A stretch of DNA of 64,000 nt, taken from NCBI GenBank assembly GCA_001029295.1, contig LDXJ01000057.1, positions 62,001-126,000 of the forward strand. The letters are read 5' to 3'. This DNA is from Peptococcaceae bacterium CEB3. Its GTDB lineage: Bacteria; Bacillota; Desulfitobacteriia; Desulfitobacteriales; Desulfitobacteriaceae. Position numbers and translations under genes: made by a program. Below the pieces are notes generated by a model. The model ran no database searches. It worked only from the letters and a program-made list of their open reading frames with translations, and was not told the DNA's origin. Below are positions 32,328 to 41,751 of the stretch, one piece after another; positions within the stretch are counted from its first letter, which is position 1; every line of letters begins with the position of its first letter.

Positions 32328-32975
32328 CTACTTTACACGGATCTTCACAACCGCGCTCGTGCCCGGGCGGAGTGGGAGGCCCGTCTTTTCCAAGGCTATT
32401 TTCACCGGCACCGTTTGCACTACCTTAGTGAATGTTCCGCCTGAATAGGAAGGCAAGAGAGAGAAGGCCGAATTGGCCGCTTCTCCGAGTGATTCCACCT
32501 GGCCCCGTAAAGTCAGACCGCCAAACTCATCAATGTTCACATCAACCGGCTGCCCGGGTTTTACCTTGGCCAGCTTAGTTTCTTCAATATTGGCGGTCAC
32601 ATAAAGCCGGGAAGGATTCATCACCAAGGCCAATGGCGACCCTGCCGGCTCAAATTCCCCCACATTTCCCTCTGTCTTCACAATCAGGCCATTGATCGGC
32701 GCCCGCAGGAGCGCATCGTCCAGGCCGGAGGTGCCTGTGGCAGCCATACGCCCGATGACCTCATTTTTTACCACGCGGTCTCCTTCGTGGGCATTCAATT
32801 GAACCAGTTTTCCCGATATTTGCGGGGTAATTGTGACAAAATCAGCGCTGACCTGGGCATTGTCGGTGGAAACATAATACGTGTTGTTGTACCAGTAATA
32901 CAGCCCGACTCCTCCCAGCGTCAGAAGCATGGCCATAAAGATCAGGACAATCACCATTTTGCGCTTTTTCTTCAT
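32328..32975 (-). CDS. HlyD/EmrA-type membrane fusion protein
   Basis: 215 aa. N-terminal membrane helix (7-27), YYVSTDNAQVSADFVTITPQISG lipoyl start, second half LLRAPINGLIVKTEGNVGE, beta-barrel end. It lacks the coiled-coil hairpin of EmrA, so the long adaptor encoded third in the operon may supply that part. First gene of the efflux operon, upstream of the MFS pump. Confidence 0.9.
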   Translation of the reverse strand: MKKKRKMVIVLIFMAMLLTLGGVGLYYWYNNTYYVSTDNAQVSADFVTITPQISGKLVQLNAHEGDRVVKNEVIGRMAATGTSGLDDALLRAPINGLIVKTEGNVGEFEPAGSPLALVMNPSRLYVTANIEETKLAKVKPGQPVDVNIDEFGGLTLRGQVESLGEAANSAFSLLPSYSGGTFTKVVQTVPVKIALEKTGLPLRPGTSAVVKIRVK

Positions 32976-33084
32976 TGTCTCACCCTCCCTTAAACTCTTG
33001 CGGTCGCTCAGCGTGCTCCGTTGGCGAAATCCCTGTCCGAATAGGGCGACCTAAAGAGCGCACCGTCGACTTACCTAAAATAAC

Positions 33085-33170
33085 TACGTTAGTTACTGGT
33101 AGATTAGCTAAACGGTTAGTCAAAGAAGTCAGTCATATTTGGCTTAATTAGATAGTTAGTTAATGACGCC
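33085..33170 (-). promoter_or_regulatory. Control region of the efflux operon
   Basis: The 316-bp gap before the EmrA-like gene holds several copies of the same half-sites: GTTAGTTAC (33088-33096), CTAAACGGTTAG (33108-33119) and AGTTAGTTAA (33153-33162). They match the operator of the tetR next door. A minus-strand TTGACT overlaps the middle site; the -10 is unclear. Confidence 0.55.
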
Positions 33171-33291
33171 CGGATCCTAGCCGACCGGCTAGTAAGGTGC
33201 TCTCATGGTCAAAAACAGTGTTCATCCTAGGGCTAAGGCGCATATCTGCGGTTAGGCCTTTGTGGTTGGAGTCAGGGCGATACTCCGGTAA

Positions 33292-33960
33292 TCAGCGCAT
33301 TTTTAGAATTTCCCCCAGAAAGTACTCGTAATAAACTTGATTAAGAACTTGGGCAAATTTTTTCTCGGTTGAGCTGTAGTCTTTATGGTTGTATTCCGCC
33401 CATTTTTGGCCGAACGTGATGAAGGTGATCATGGGAATTAAGGCAAAAAAGGCGGTTGAAATGGTGAGCGCATCCACATCTATGGGTACATCATACGTCT
33501 CTATCATCCTCTTGCTGGAATCCTCGAGCATCATCTGAATCATTCTAAACAAATAGTTCTTTTCCGGGCCTTCTTTTAATGCTTCCGTTGTAACGATATT
33601 TAAGATATCTCTCTTGTCTTTAAAGAACGCCAAAAATCGATTTAAAACGATTTCAAGCTTACCGCCCATGGAGGTCAAGGCGATATTGAGATCTCCGGGA
33701 TAGTCGAGACCTTCATTCCTAAACAAATTCTTCTTAAAATCCACTGTTTCATGAACGAGCCATTCCATCAACTCCTCAAGAATCTGTTCCTTGCTTTCAA
33801 AATAATAATAGATTAGAGCCTTATTCACTTGAGCCCGCTTAGCGATCTCATCAACCCGGGCGCCGTCGAAGCCTTTTTCGGCAAATATTTCCCGAGCAGC
33901 ATCCATTATTTTCTGCTTAGCTGGATAACTTTTGTCCCCTTTGTCATCTGCGTCACCCAT
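33292..33960 (-). CDS. TetR family regulator of the efflux cluster
   Basis: 222 aa. HTH at about 17-60: AAREIFAEKGFDGARVDEIA, then QVNKALIYYYFESKE. Ligand domain of usual length. ATG at 33960 after AGTGAGGG. It lies directly upstream of the efflux operon on the same strand, and its CTAACCGGTTAA operator recurs before emrA and before the ABC gene, defining a small regulon. Confidence 0.9.
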   Translation of the reverse strand: MGDADDKGDKSYPAKQKIMDAAREIFAEKGFDGARVDEIAKRAQVNKALIYYYFESKEQILEELMEWLVHETVDFKKNLFRNEGLDYPGDLNIALTSMGGKLEIVLNRFLAFFKDKRDILNIVTTEALKEGPEKNYLFRMIQMMLEDSSKRMIETYDVPIDVDALTISTAFFALIPMITFITFGQKWAEYNHKDYSSTEKKFAQVLNQVYYEYFLGEILKMR

Positions 33961-33984
33961 AGTTGTCCCTCACTTTCACATTAA

Positions 33985-34033
33985 CTAACCGGTTAACTAG
34001 ACCTATTATAGCTTACTCTTTTTTCTTTGTAAA
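33985..34033 (-). promoter_or_regulatory. tetR promoter with operator
   Basis: Minus strand TTTACA (34028-34033), 17-bp spacer, TATAAT (34005-34010), then CTAACCGGTTAA (33985-33996) over the start region. Autorepression is expected. Confidence 0.8.
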
Positions 34034-34155
34034 GGGTAATTTTGTCGGCACGCAATGAAATATGGGCAAGATAACCAATCTCCCAGTGGTAGCTTGCCCA
34101 TATCTATCTAAAAACCGACTTAGAACGAACCTATTTTTTGACCATTTCCACACGT

Positions 34156-34542
34156 CTACGGTAGTACATCGCTTATACCCAGTGTTGAATGAAGTCCCTG
34201 GGCTATAAGTCGCCGATTCCAGGAGGCCATTTGTTGGGGGGAATACTTCATACCGTTTTCCAGCCACCAGGTCAGCACGCTTACAAGCCAACTGGCAAAC
34301 CATGAACTGATGACCTCGGGTGGTATATCAAGCTTTTTTGAAGACATGAGTTGCGGTATCAGCAGCGACTCTTGCGCACGTTTTTTATAAAGTTCCGACA
34401 TCGAGTTGTTCATGTGTGCGGAAAACCAGTTGCTGCCCCGGCTGCCAAGCATGGCCCGGTATAGGCGAGCATACCTGGCAAAGTGCTCGAATAGCTTTGT
34501 CCAGCCAGATTCAAAAGTGCTGTCCAGCTTAATAAATGTCAC
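34156..34542 (-). pseudogene. TetR regulator lacking its HTH domain
   Basis: 128 codons match the ligand-binding half of a TetR protein (LFEHFARYARLYRAMLGSRG, then WFASWLVSVLTWWLENGM). The DNA-binding N terminus is missing: the frame begins at a junction where an oppositely oriented, also truncated methyltransferase starts. Confidence 0.75.
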
Positions 34543-35201
34543 AACGCCACATCACACAAGTCTTGGAGATTGCCGCCGGCCTTTCACCCCGTGGTCTTGC
34601 CATGGCTGAAAATCCTGACGTTGTTTATGTAGCCACTGATTTGCCTCAGATTTTAGCACAGATAAAGACACTTGCCGAGGTAATACTGGCAAAATTGCAT
34701 ATCCAACGCCCGAATCTCTATTTCCGGGTTGTCAATGCCCTTGATCTGGATGAGCTATTGCATGCAGTCTCGCCTTTTCAGTCTGGCAGGCCCATTGCTA
34801 TTATCACCGAGGGCTTGCTTTCGTACCTTACTCGGGCGGAGAAAGAAACTCTGGCGGCTAATATCCATGATCTGCTTAAACAATATGGCGGCATATGGAT
34901 TACCCCGGATGTGGGCACCAAACAGTCTTGGAAGCGCATTGCCCAAGGCGACAAGAACTACGTGCAGCAACGGATCGGGAACATATCCGGTGCGACTGGC
35001 AGTGACATTGAAAAAAATATTTTTGTGGACGAAGATGATATGCGGCAGTTTTTCATCAAGGCAGGATTTACAATAGAAGAATATCCCCACGCAAGTGTTA
35101 TCGATGAGCTGTCTTCTATAGATTCTCTCAACCTCAGCCGCGAAACAGTGCTTGAGGTATTGCGAGTGCCAAAAACATTGATTTTAACCGCCCGAAACTA
35201 A
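34536..35201 (+). pseudogene. Leucine carboxyl methyltransferase-like gene lacking its 5' part
   Basis: The 221-aa frame holds SAM-binding motif I (VLEIAAGLSPRGLAM), VVYVATDLP and PIAIITEGLLSYL of class I methyltransferases of the Ppm/LCM type (bacterial natural-product O-methyltransferases). About 60-80 N-terminal residues are missing. No ribosome site precedes the first ATG. It overlaps the truncated tetR head to head by 7 bp, which marks a breakpoint. Confidence 0.7.
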
Positions 35202-35280
35202 CAAGCAAATTTGCCCCCTTCATGTGCATCAGTACTTTCCCCCTTCGTGGTCTCGGTGTTGGATCTATGCCGGCGTTATC

Positions 35281-35574
35281 GGTAACGGGAATTTAGCGGC
35301 TCGACGCAATAACGCAGACCCCTCACATTTGGGGCTTTTCAACAACTGGTCTTTTGCTTGGCCCGCCAACATCCGCATTCTCTACAACCGAGCATCCTGT
35401 GATCTCGACGGGCAGCCGGTAGATCCGGAACGCAAACTCGTTTGGTGGGACGGCACGAAGAGTCTCTGGGTGGGGAATGATGGTCCGGCTATATCGGAAT
35501 GCGTTGGATGTTTCCAGAAAACTGAAACCGGAGATCCCCCTCAGAGGGGATTTCGGTTTGCCTATCCGTCATGA
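35281..35574 (+). pseudogene. Formate dehydrogenase alpha-subunit fragment
   Basis: About 75 codons (35281-35505) read AARRNNADPSHLGLFNNW, WPANIRILYNRASCDLDGQP and LVWWDGTKSLWVGNDGP, a well-conserved C-terminal segment of molybdenum FdhA/FdnG. Neither the Mo-binding (Cys/Sec) region nor the end is present. It shows a complete gene once lay here or nearby. Confidence 0.82.
35524..35560 (+). terminator. Terminator-like hairpin
   Basis: GAAACCGGAGATCCCC pairs with GGGGATTTCGGTTT around a short loop, followed by GCC rather than a T run. Confidence 0.55.
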
Positions 35575-35685
35575 AGTTGAATTCGAACGCTTAGTAAAGG
35601 TGCCGTCTAATTAACAGTTTTCCGAACGATTTCTCTGTAGTTTCCGGGTCAGCCTTATAGTATAATAATGACAGGAAGGCAGGTG

Positions 35686-36543
35686 ATGATCCTGGAAACC
35701 CAGATCAGCGGACACAACAACGACATCATCATGAAAGCCGCAGCGGAGATGTTCAAGGATAAGACCTTAGAAGTCCTGGGACTTAAGACTGCTAAAATAA
35801 AAGATGTCATGCCCACCGTCCTGCCGGTCGTAGAAGCCCAGGAAAAACGCATGGATTTCGTCTTTCTGTTGGAAGACGAGACCCTATTGCATCTAGAGTT
35901 TCAAACAACGGTGCCGGAAGACTTGTTGAGACGGGTCGCCTTCTATGGAAGCCGAATCGTCGCTAGACACGATCGGGAAGTTAACACAGCTGTTATTTAT
36001 TCAGGACGGATTGAGAGTGCCCCCGATCTTCTGCGGAGAGGATCTTTGACCTATCAAGTCACCAATGTCTACATGAAGGGTATGGATGGTGACAAGGAAT
36101 ACCAGCGAATCAAGAGCAAGCTCGAACGAGGCGAAGCTTTGGACGAAGCAGACCTGTTGAAGCTGATCTTCTTGCCTCTCATGAAAAGTAAGCAGAGCGA
36201 AGCGGAAATGACACTGCAGGCTGCCGAACTGGCCAAAGCAGTCAATAGCCCCTATGTCAGTTTTATCATAGGAGCTCTGATAGCTATCACCGACAAGTTT
36301 CTGCCGGAAGAGTATAAGAAACGATTATTGGAGGTGTTACGTATGACCCAAATTGAACAATGGCTGAGAGAAGAAGGCAGAGAAGAAGGCAGAGAAGAAG
36401 GCAGAGAAGAAGGCAGGCAAGAGGGCAAGTTGGAGACGGCCCGAAATGCCCTGAAAAAGGGACTTTCATTGGCAGACGTAGCAGAGATAACGGGTCTGCC
36501 CCTGGAAACAGTGCGGAAGCTGAAAGCGAATTTGCTGATCTGA
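35686..36543 (+). CDS. Rpn family recombination-promoting nuclease/putative transposase
   Basis: 285 aa. PD-(D/E)xK core RMDFVFLLEDETLLHLEFQTT at about 60-80 (D ... E-x-Q). The C terminus has the EEGREEGREEGR ladder typical of Rpn proteins and then a small HTH-like end (LSLADVAEITGLPLETVRKL). Such proteins cut DNA and promote RecA-independent recombination; some act in phage defence. ATG at 35686 with AGGAAGG; TATAAT at 35658-35663 is the likely -10. Confidence 0.85.
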   Translation: MILETQISGHNNDIIMKAAAEMFKDKTLEVLGLKTAKIKDVMPTVLPVVEAQEKRMDFVFLLEDETLLHLEFQTTVPEDLLRRVAFYGSRIVARHDREVNTAVIYSGRIESAPDLLRRGSLTYQVTNVYMKGMDGDKEYQRIKSKLERGEALDEADLLKLIFLPLMKSKQSEAEMTLQAAELAKAVNSPYVSFIIGALIAITDKFLPEEYKKRLLEVLRMTQIEQWLREEGREEGREEGREEGRQEGKLETARNALKKGLSLADVAEITGLPLETVRKLKANLLI

Positions 36544-36592
36544 GTCTGACATCTATTTTCCCAATTGCGGCTTGCTTAAGGGCCTATCTATC

Positions 36593-36645
36593 GGCCACTG
36601 CTCGGAAACTCCCCTTTTGGGGGGGATTTTGTGGCCAAGGATGTG
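36593..36645 (+). repeat. Dispersed repeat R1, copy 2
   Basis: CACTGCTCGGAAA and TTGGGGGGGATTTTGTGGCC as at 26518-26573. The 510-bp gap 36544-37053 contains no other gene; around 36920-36955 AAGAAAGA and TCTTTCTT arms form a possible hairpin. Confidence 0.7.
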
Positions 36646-37053
36646 GTGATGGACACACCAATCAAAACGTAAAGCAAATCCGAACACATCGCCAATCTCT
36701 GGCAATTCCGGTATCTTGCCTGGTGTTTTTCGGATGATTACGCGGAAAGATATGCTTCTGTATTTCAGTTTTTTAAATCAAATCCCGCTCATGGTATAGT
36801 GAGCAGTCACATTATCTTTATCAAAAAATATTCCCCTTTGCAAAATGTTGACCAGTTCTTATTTTACTTTCTAATTCTTTTAGTAACCTCGAAGAATATA
36901 ACAATGGTAATTACACAAGAAAGACCAGACGAACTGATCTTTCTTGCTTCCGTAGTTCACAGCCAGAACGGCTATGCTAGGGCCGTGGACAGCGCCTGCT
37001 TGGGGAAACGCCCTTTGGGGCCCGTGAAGGGTAACCATATTCTGTCCTGTAAC

Positions 37054-37455
37054 TCATGAGGAAATTGCATCAATGAAAGCAATATAAAAAGGGTAAATAA
37101 GGAGAATCGCGATCATCAATAGCCCTTCGACCGGTGCGGGAAGATCAGCATGATTTGTAAAAGGAAATAGCCTAAAGAAGATCCAGTAAAAAGCTCCGTA
37201 ATAAGGTATCCAAAGAATCATTAGCAAAAATTTCAGTTTTCCTTTATTAAAATGCTTTCTCGTTATGAAGAAAAACGCAATAGTTGAAACTATGAATAGA
37301 GCAAGCTGGAAAATTCCGCTTAACACAATGATTGTGTGAATATCGCAATTGGTTATTCGACTAATCCTATCTACGTTAAGCCCAGCTTGAAACTCAATAA
37401 GTAAAACAAAAGCATATAGTATGGCAATGCCATTTAATTTGATTAGGTTTTTCAT
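37054..37455 (-). CDS. Hypothetical membrane protein
   Basis: 133 aa with four hydrophobic helices (about 7-22, 42-64, 75-95, 108-128) and a central RKHFNKGK loop. ATG at 37455 after GAGGTTAGC. AT-rich and without recognisable motif; no partner gene. Alone in a stretch of relics. Confidence 0.65.
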   Translation of the reverse strand: MKNLIKLNGIAILYAFVLLIEFQAGLNVDRISRITNCDIHTIIVLSGIFQLALFIVSTIAFFFITRKHFNKGKLKFLLMILWIPYYGAFYWIFFRLFPFTNHADLPAPVEGLLMIAILLIYPFYIAFIDAISS

Positions 37456-37672
37456 GCTAACCTCAATTCCGCCGCTGTCGGTGGCGGCACGTCACACAAA
37501 GCGTGGGGCTTAATATTGCTCAGTATTCATTATAGCCTTGTGTCATAGCTGCTTCCCAACTCCTTAACTAATTTACTTGTAGCTACGAACACATCATATA
37601 TCCTTCGTTGTCTGGGAGTCTTCAGGAACTTGTGTGCCAAAGATAGCACCTCCCATTGCTATTTTAGCAGAC

Positions 37673-37792
37673 ATACTTGAGGCGAACTGTAATGGAGTTG
37701 TAAATTCTGGCCCTCCTGCGTATGACGTGCGAGTAGTACCGTTGAAGATGTTACCCTTGAATAGCTTAAATACGCGGTGAAGCCGCCGAGGT
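37673..37792 (-). repeat. Dispersed repeat R2, copy B
   Basis: Counterpart of 26976-27096. On the minus strand the shared frame runs to a stop at 37594 through FASSMSAKIAMGGAIFG. The adjoining 37646-37672 matches 26728-26756, so copy B keeps the original order of pieces that are separated in copy A. Confidence 0.75.
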
Positions 37793-37901
37793 GCTGCAGC
37801 CGAATAAGAACCGCTGAGCCCACTCCGCAGACCTGAAATCTCTTGCCATACCTGCTATAATTATAAATAAAGATATTTGACAGAACAAGGAGTGTTGGCA
37901 A

Positions 37902-38813
37902 TTGAGGTTCACCGGGTTGGAGGTTCTTCTGGAAAGGGCCCAAAGCCTGGGCCGGGCCCGGGTGGTCGTGGCGGCGGCCGCTGATAGACAGGTGCTGGAA
38001 GCGGTTAAGATGGCCCGGCAAGCGGGGCTGATCGATCCAATCCTGGTCGGGCAAGGAGCGGGGATTGAGGATTTGTCCCGGCAAATCGGGCTGGATTTGG
38101 GGGGAGCGGAACTTATTGATGAGCCGGATCCGGTGGCGGCAGCCCATAGGGCCGTGGATGCCGTGGCCGCGGGCAGGGCTCATTTTCTCATGAAAGGGCT
38201 TGTGAATACGGCTGATTTTCTGCGGGCGGTTTTGCGGGCGGAAGACGGACTGAGAAGCGGAAGGCTGCTGTCCCATCTGGCGGCTATTTCGGTTCCTGGT
38301 TTTAACAGACTTCTTTTTCTCACGGATGGAGGAATCAACATTTCTCCTACGCTGGAGCAAAAAAGGGAAATTATGGACAATGCCCTGGATTGTATGCACC
38401 GTATCGGCATGGAGGAAGTGAAAGTTGTCGCTTTATCTGCCAACGAAGTCCCGAGCGCGAAGATGGTCTCCTCCACAGATGCCGCCGCCTTGGCGGAAAT
38501 GGGCGCGCGGGGTGAGTTCCCGGGGGCGGTCGTCGACGGTCCCCTGGCTTTGGACGGGGCCATCAGCGCGGCCGCGCTTAAGCATAAAGGCATCAAAAGC
38601 AGGGTAAACGGGGATGCCGATCTTTTCCTGGTGCCGACGATAGAGGTTGGCAATGCCGTGATCAAGTCCATGCTTTATTTTGCCGGGGCCACGTTTGCGG
38701 GGATTATCTTGGGGGCGAAGACTCCTATAGTCATGACCTCGCGCAACGACTCACCGCGCAGCAAGCTGATGTCTATCGCCTTTGCGGCAGTCAGTCGCGA
38801 AGCGGGTTTGTAA
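37902..38813 (+). CDS. ptb: Phosphate butyryltransferase/acetyltransferase family protein
   Basis: 303 aa, phosphotransacylase family, moving an acyl group between CoA and phosphate. Seen: FLMKGLVNTADFLRAVL (about 94-110), LLFLTDGGINISPTLEQK, VDGPLALDGAISAAA and LVPTIEVGNAVIKSMLYFAGA near the end. Length and motifs favour Ptb over Pta. TTG start at 37902 after AAGGAGTG. No kinase gene (buk) follows, so the usual energy-yielding partner lies elsewhere. First core gene after the accessory region. Confidence 0.85.
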   Translation: MRFTGLEVLLERAQSLGRARVVVAAAADRQVLEAVKMARQAGLIDPILVGQGAGIEDLSRQIGLDLGGAELIDEPDPVAAAHRAVDAVAAGRAHFLMKGLVNTADFLRAVLRAEDGLRSGRLLSHLAAISVPGFNRLLFLTDGGINISPTLEQKREIMDNALDCMHRIGMEEVKVVALSANEVPSAKMVSSTDAAALAEMGARGEFPGAVVDGPLALDGAISAAALKHKGIKSRVNGDADLFLVPTIEVGNAVIKSMLYFAGATFAGIILGAKTPIVMTSRNDSPRSKLMSIAFAAVSREAGL

Positions 38814-39183
38814 AAGAGATTTATTAAGTAGGGTCATGGATTCCGGTTTGTGGGTTGTGAGTGTCCCCGCCGGAAGTTTGTAAGACGGATTTGCCAGGGC
38901 TATGGTCCGGATGCTTTCTCATCCGGGCCTATTCGGTTCGTGCCTCGTCATGCCTGGGTGGTTATTCAGTGGTTGAAAATTACCCTTCTGCTGCCTGGCA
39001 ACTATTTTCATGCTCCGTCGGTGACACTTTTGCGGTATGGGGATCTGCGTCTGAATAGTTACGTGTCGCGGCTATCCGGTCCGTGACCATAAGGCTTAGC
39101 CGCATGCCCCTGGCTTCAGCCGGCTTTAGCCATGGGGAGATTCAGTCCGTGGCGCGGATGTGGTTGTAGCCGGACAAAACTGC
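38814..39183 (+). other. Gene-free spacer before priA
   Basis: 370 bp without coding signal on either strand that I can support; no repeats or terminator of note. Confidence 0.5.
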
Positions 39184-39274
39184 TATAATAGGGTTGAATC
39201 GCCGTGAGCCTCCCGGTTGCAGCCGGTTAGGGCCGCGGGGTTAAGCAAGTATTTTGGAAGGATTTAGTCCTTCC
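39184..39274 (+). promoter_or_regulatory. priA -10 box and leader hairpin
   Basis: TATAAT at 39184-39189, with a poor -35 (TGGTTG at 17 bp). The leader of about 160 nt contains GGAAGGA-TTTAG-TCCTTCC (39256-39274), a stable hairpin without a T run. A role in controlling priA is possible but unproven. Confidence 0.5.
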
Positions 39275-39356
39275 GTTCCCAATAGGGTCCATCTAAGACA
39301 AAGGTTTAAAGAAATGTTTATCCGCACTAAGGATTCAGTTTAGGAGGCGCTGTTTT

Positions 39357-41669
39357 TTGACGCGGTACGCGGAAGTCATGCCGGACGTCGCCAACCGGCG
39401 TCTCGATCGAACTTACCATTATATTGTTCCTGATAATATGAAAGTCGCCGCCGGGATGCGGGTCTTGGTTCCTTTGCAGGGCCGGCAGATACAGGGGCTG
39501 ATCGTTCAGGTCGCGGACAGCCTGCCCAAGGAAGCGGGGGGCAAGGAATTGCGCCCGATCTTGGAGATTTTGGCGGGGGAAGCGGTGCCTGCCGAGATGA
39601 TCGAGCTGGCGCGCTGGCTGGCTGAAACGACCCTATGTTCCGTGGCCCAAAGCCTGCGCACGGTTTGGCCTCTGCTCAAAGGCAAGGTGGAAGATTGGGT
39701 GATACCTCTGGCGGGCCGGGAAGATCCGGATGTCGAAGCTTTGCGCTGGCTCGATCCGGGAACTTATGCCTGCCTGGAGGTACTTGGCCGTTCCCGGCGC
39801 CAGGGTTTGCCCCTGAAGACGTTTCTGCAGAGAGCGAAGGTCAGTGGGGACTTTTTGAAAGAGCTCATTGGGCAGGGATGGGTGAAGACAGAAACCCGCT
39901 TCTGTTCCGCTTGGAAAACCGGTACTCGTACGGGAAGGACCCCTGATAATCGTGAAAAAAGGGAGTATGAGACCGGGGAGCGGACGGGACCCCAAGTGAG
40001 CGCTTTGTTCCGGGCACCTGGGGAAGAGCGGATTCTCAGCCGCGAACAGAAAGCGGCGGTGACAGAGATTATTGCCGCCCTGGGGAAAGAAGCCGCGCAG
40101 ACCCTCCTCTTACACGGGGTGACGGGAAGCGGCAAGACGGAAGTGTACCGGCGGGTGATTCATTATCTTCTCACCCAGGGCGGGGACGCCATCCTGCTGG
40201 TGCCGGAGATTTCCTTGACAGCCCAGCTGGCCCGCTACTTTCAGGCAGACTTTGGCTCGCAAATGCTGGTGCTCCATTCGGGACTCAAACCCGGGGAAAA
40301 AGCCCGGGCTTGGGAGAAGATGCTTGAGGGGAATGTCCGTCTGGTTATCGGGGCCCGTTCGGCGGTTTTTGCCCCTCTGCCGGCCCTGAGATTGATCATT
40401 TTGGACGAAGAGCATGATCAGGCGTATAAGCAAGATGAGAACCCTAAGTATCACGCTCGGGATGTTGCCCGCAAGCGGATGGAATATCGCAAAGGAGTGG
40501 TCCTCTTGGGGAGCGCGACACCGTCGCTGGAGGCTTACGCGGCGGCCCGGAGCGGCAAAGCCGCCCTGCTCACTATGAGGGAACGCATAGGATCCTGCAT
40601 CCTGCCGCCCGTGGAAGTCGTGGATATGCGGGAGGACTTGGCTAAGGGAAACCGCAGTCTGTTTTCACTCAGTCTCCAGAGCAAGTTGCGAGAACGGCTG
40701 GAGCGGGGTGAGCAAAGCATGCTGTTTTTGAATCGCCGGGGCTACGCGACTTTTGTCGTCTGCCGGGAATGCGGGTACGTGGTGCGCTGTCCCGACTGCG
40801 ATGTGGCGCTCACCTATCATACTCAGGACGAAGTGATGCGCTGCCATTATTGTAATCACACGGAGGCGACTCCCCACCGTTGTCCCGAGTGCGGGAGCCG
40901 GTATATCCGTTTTTTCGGTCTGGGGACGCAAAGAGTTGAGGAAGAATTGCGGGGCCTATGGCCTGAGGCACGGGTTTTGCGGCTGGACTGGGACGCGGTG
41001 CACGAGCATGGCCATGAGGAGATCTTGGCGGCTTTCAGGCGGCAGGAGGCTCAGGTTCTGGTGGGGACGCAGATGATGGCCAAAGGCTTGGATTTTCCCA
41101 ATGTGACCTTGGTTGGGATCGTGGCGGCAGACCAAACCCTGCAGATGCCGGATTTCAGGGCCAGGGAGAGGACGTTTCAACTCCTGACGCAAGTTGCCGG
41201 ACGTGCCGGACGGAGCGAAAAACCGGGGGAAGTGGTGATCCAAACCTATACCCCGGCGGACCGCGCCATCCAACACGCATCCGTTCATGATTTTGAGGGC
41301 TTTTTCTGGGAGGAAATCCGCTACAGGAAGGAACGCCGGTATCCCCCCTTTACGCACGTCATCCGGGTGCTCGTCCAGGGGGAGGCGGAGGAACGGGTGA
41401 TCAAAGGGGCGCATGAACTGGCCGCGGCCTTGCTCCGGCGAATGCCGGAAGACGGAAATGGGAATACTGACTTGTTGAATGTGCTGGGTCCGGCACCCGC
41501 CGTCCTGCCCCGCCTGAAAAAGCAATTCCGCTGGCAGGTGTTGGTTAAGGGGAAAAATATTGAGGTTTTAAGGGCTTTTCTCCATAGTGGGATCGAAAAG
41601 TTTTTTCAAAGCTCGGTGGCTCGTGGCATAATACTAAATATCGAGGTGGATCCTATGGCTACCGCGTGA
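39357..41669 (+). CDS. priA: Primosomal replication-restart helicase PriA
   Basis: 770 aa. N-terminal 3'-OH binding domain (1-105), winged helix, then helicase: Walker A HGVTGSGKTEVY (about 259-270), DEEH box LDEEHDQAYKQ (about 349-359), zinc cysteines CRECGYVVRCPDCD ... CHYCN ... CPEC (about 467-520) and helicase motifs QMMAKGLDFPNV, VAGRAGR. It reloads replication at stalled forks. TTG at 39357 after AGGAGG. A polar insertion of about 25 residues (TGRTPDNREKREYETG) lies at about 195-215, before the ATPase domain. Confidence 0.96.
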   Translation: MTRYAEVMPDVANRRLDRTYHYIVPDNMKVAAGMRVLVPLQGRQIQGLIVQVADSLPKEAGGKELRPILEILAGEAVPAEMIELARWLAETTLCSVAQSLRTVWPLLKGKVEDWVIPLAGREDPDVEALRWLDPGTYACLEVLGRSRRQGLPLKTFLQRAKVSGDFLKELIGQGWVKTETRFCSAWKTGTRTGRTPDNREKREYETGERTGPQVSALFRAPGEERILSREQKAAVTEIIAALGKEAAQTLLLHGVTGSGKTEVYRRVIHYLLTQGGDAILLVPEISLTAQLARYFQADFGSQMLVLHSGLKPGEKARAWEKMLEGNVRLVIGARSAVFAPLPALRLIILDEEHDQAYKQDENPKYHARDVARKRMEYRKGVVLLGSATPSLEAYAAARSGKAALLTMRERIGSCILPPVEVVDMREDLAKGNRSLFSLSLQSKLRERLERGEQSMLFLNRRGYATFVVCRECGYVVRCPDCDVALTYHTQDEVMRCHYCNHTEATPHRCPECGSRYIRFFGLGTQRVEEELRGLWPEARVLRLDWDAVHEHGHEEILAAFRRQEAQVLVGTQMMAKGLDFPNVTLVGIVAADQTLQMPDFRARERTFQLLTQVAGRAGRSEKPGEVVIQTYTPADRAIQHASVHDFEGFFWEEIRYRKERRYPPFTHVIRVLVQGEAEERVIKGAHELAAALLRRMPEDGNGNTDLLNVLGPAPAVLPRLKKQFRWQVLVKGKNIEVLRAFLHSGIEKFFQSSVARGIILNIEVDPMATA

Positions 41670-41751
41670 GCTGGATATCGATGAACTGACCGCGTAAAGC
41701 AGCCGAAAGGATTTGGGTAGGGCTTTTCAGGAAAGAAGGAGGACGTCTCGG

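Noticed and set aside
35281-35574. Selenoprotein formate dehydrogenase
   Set aside because: Only a C-terminal segment is left; the Sec/Cys region and any SECIS are missing.
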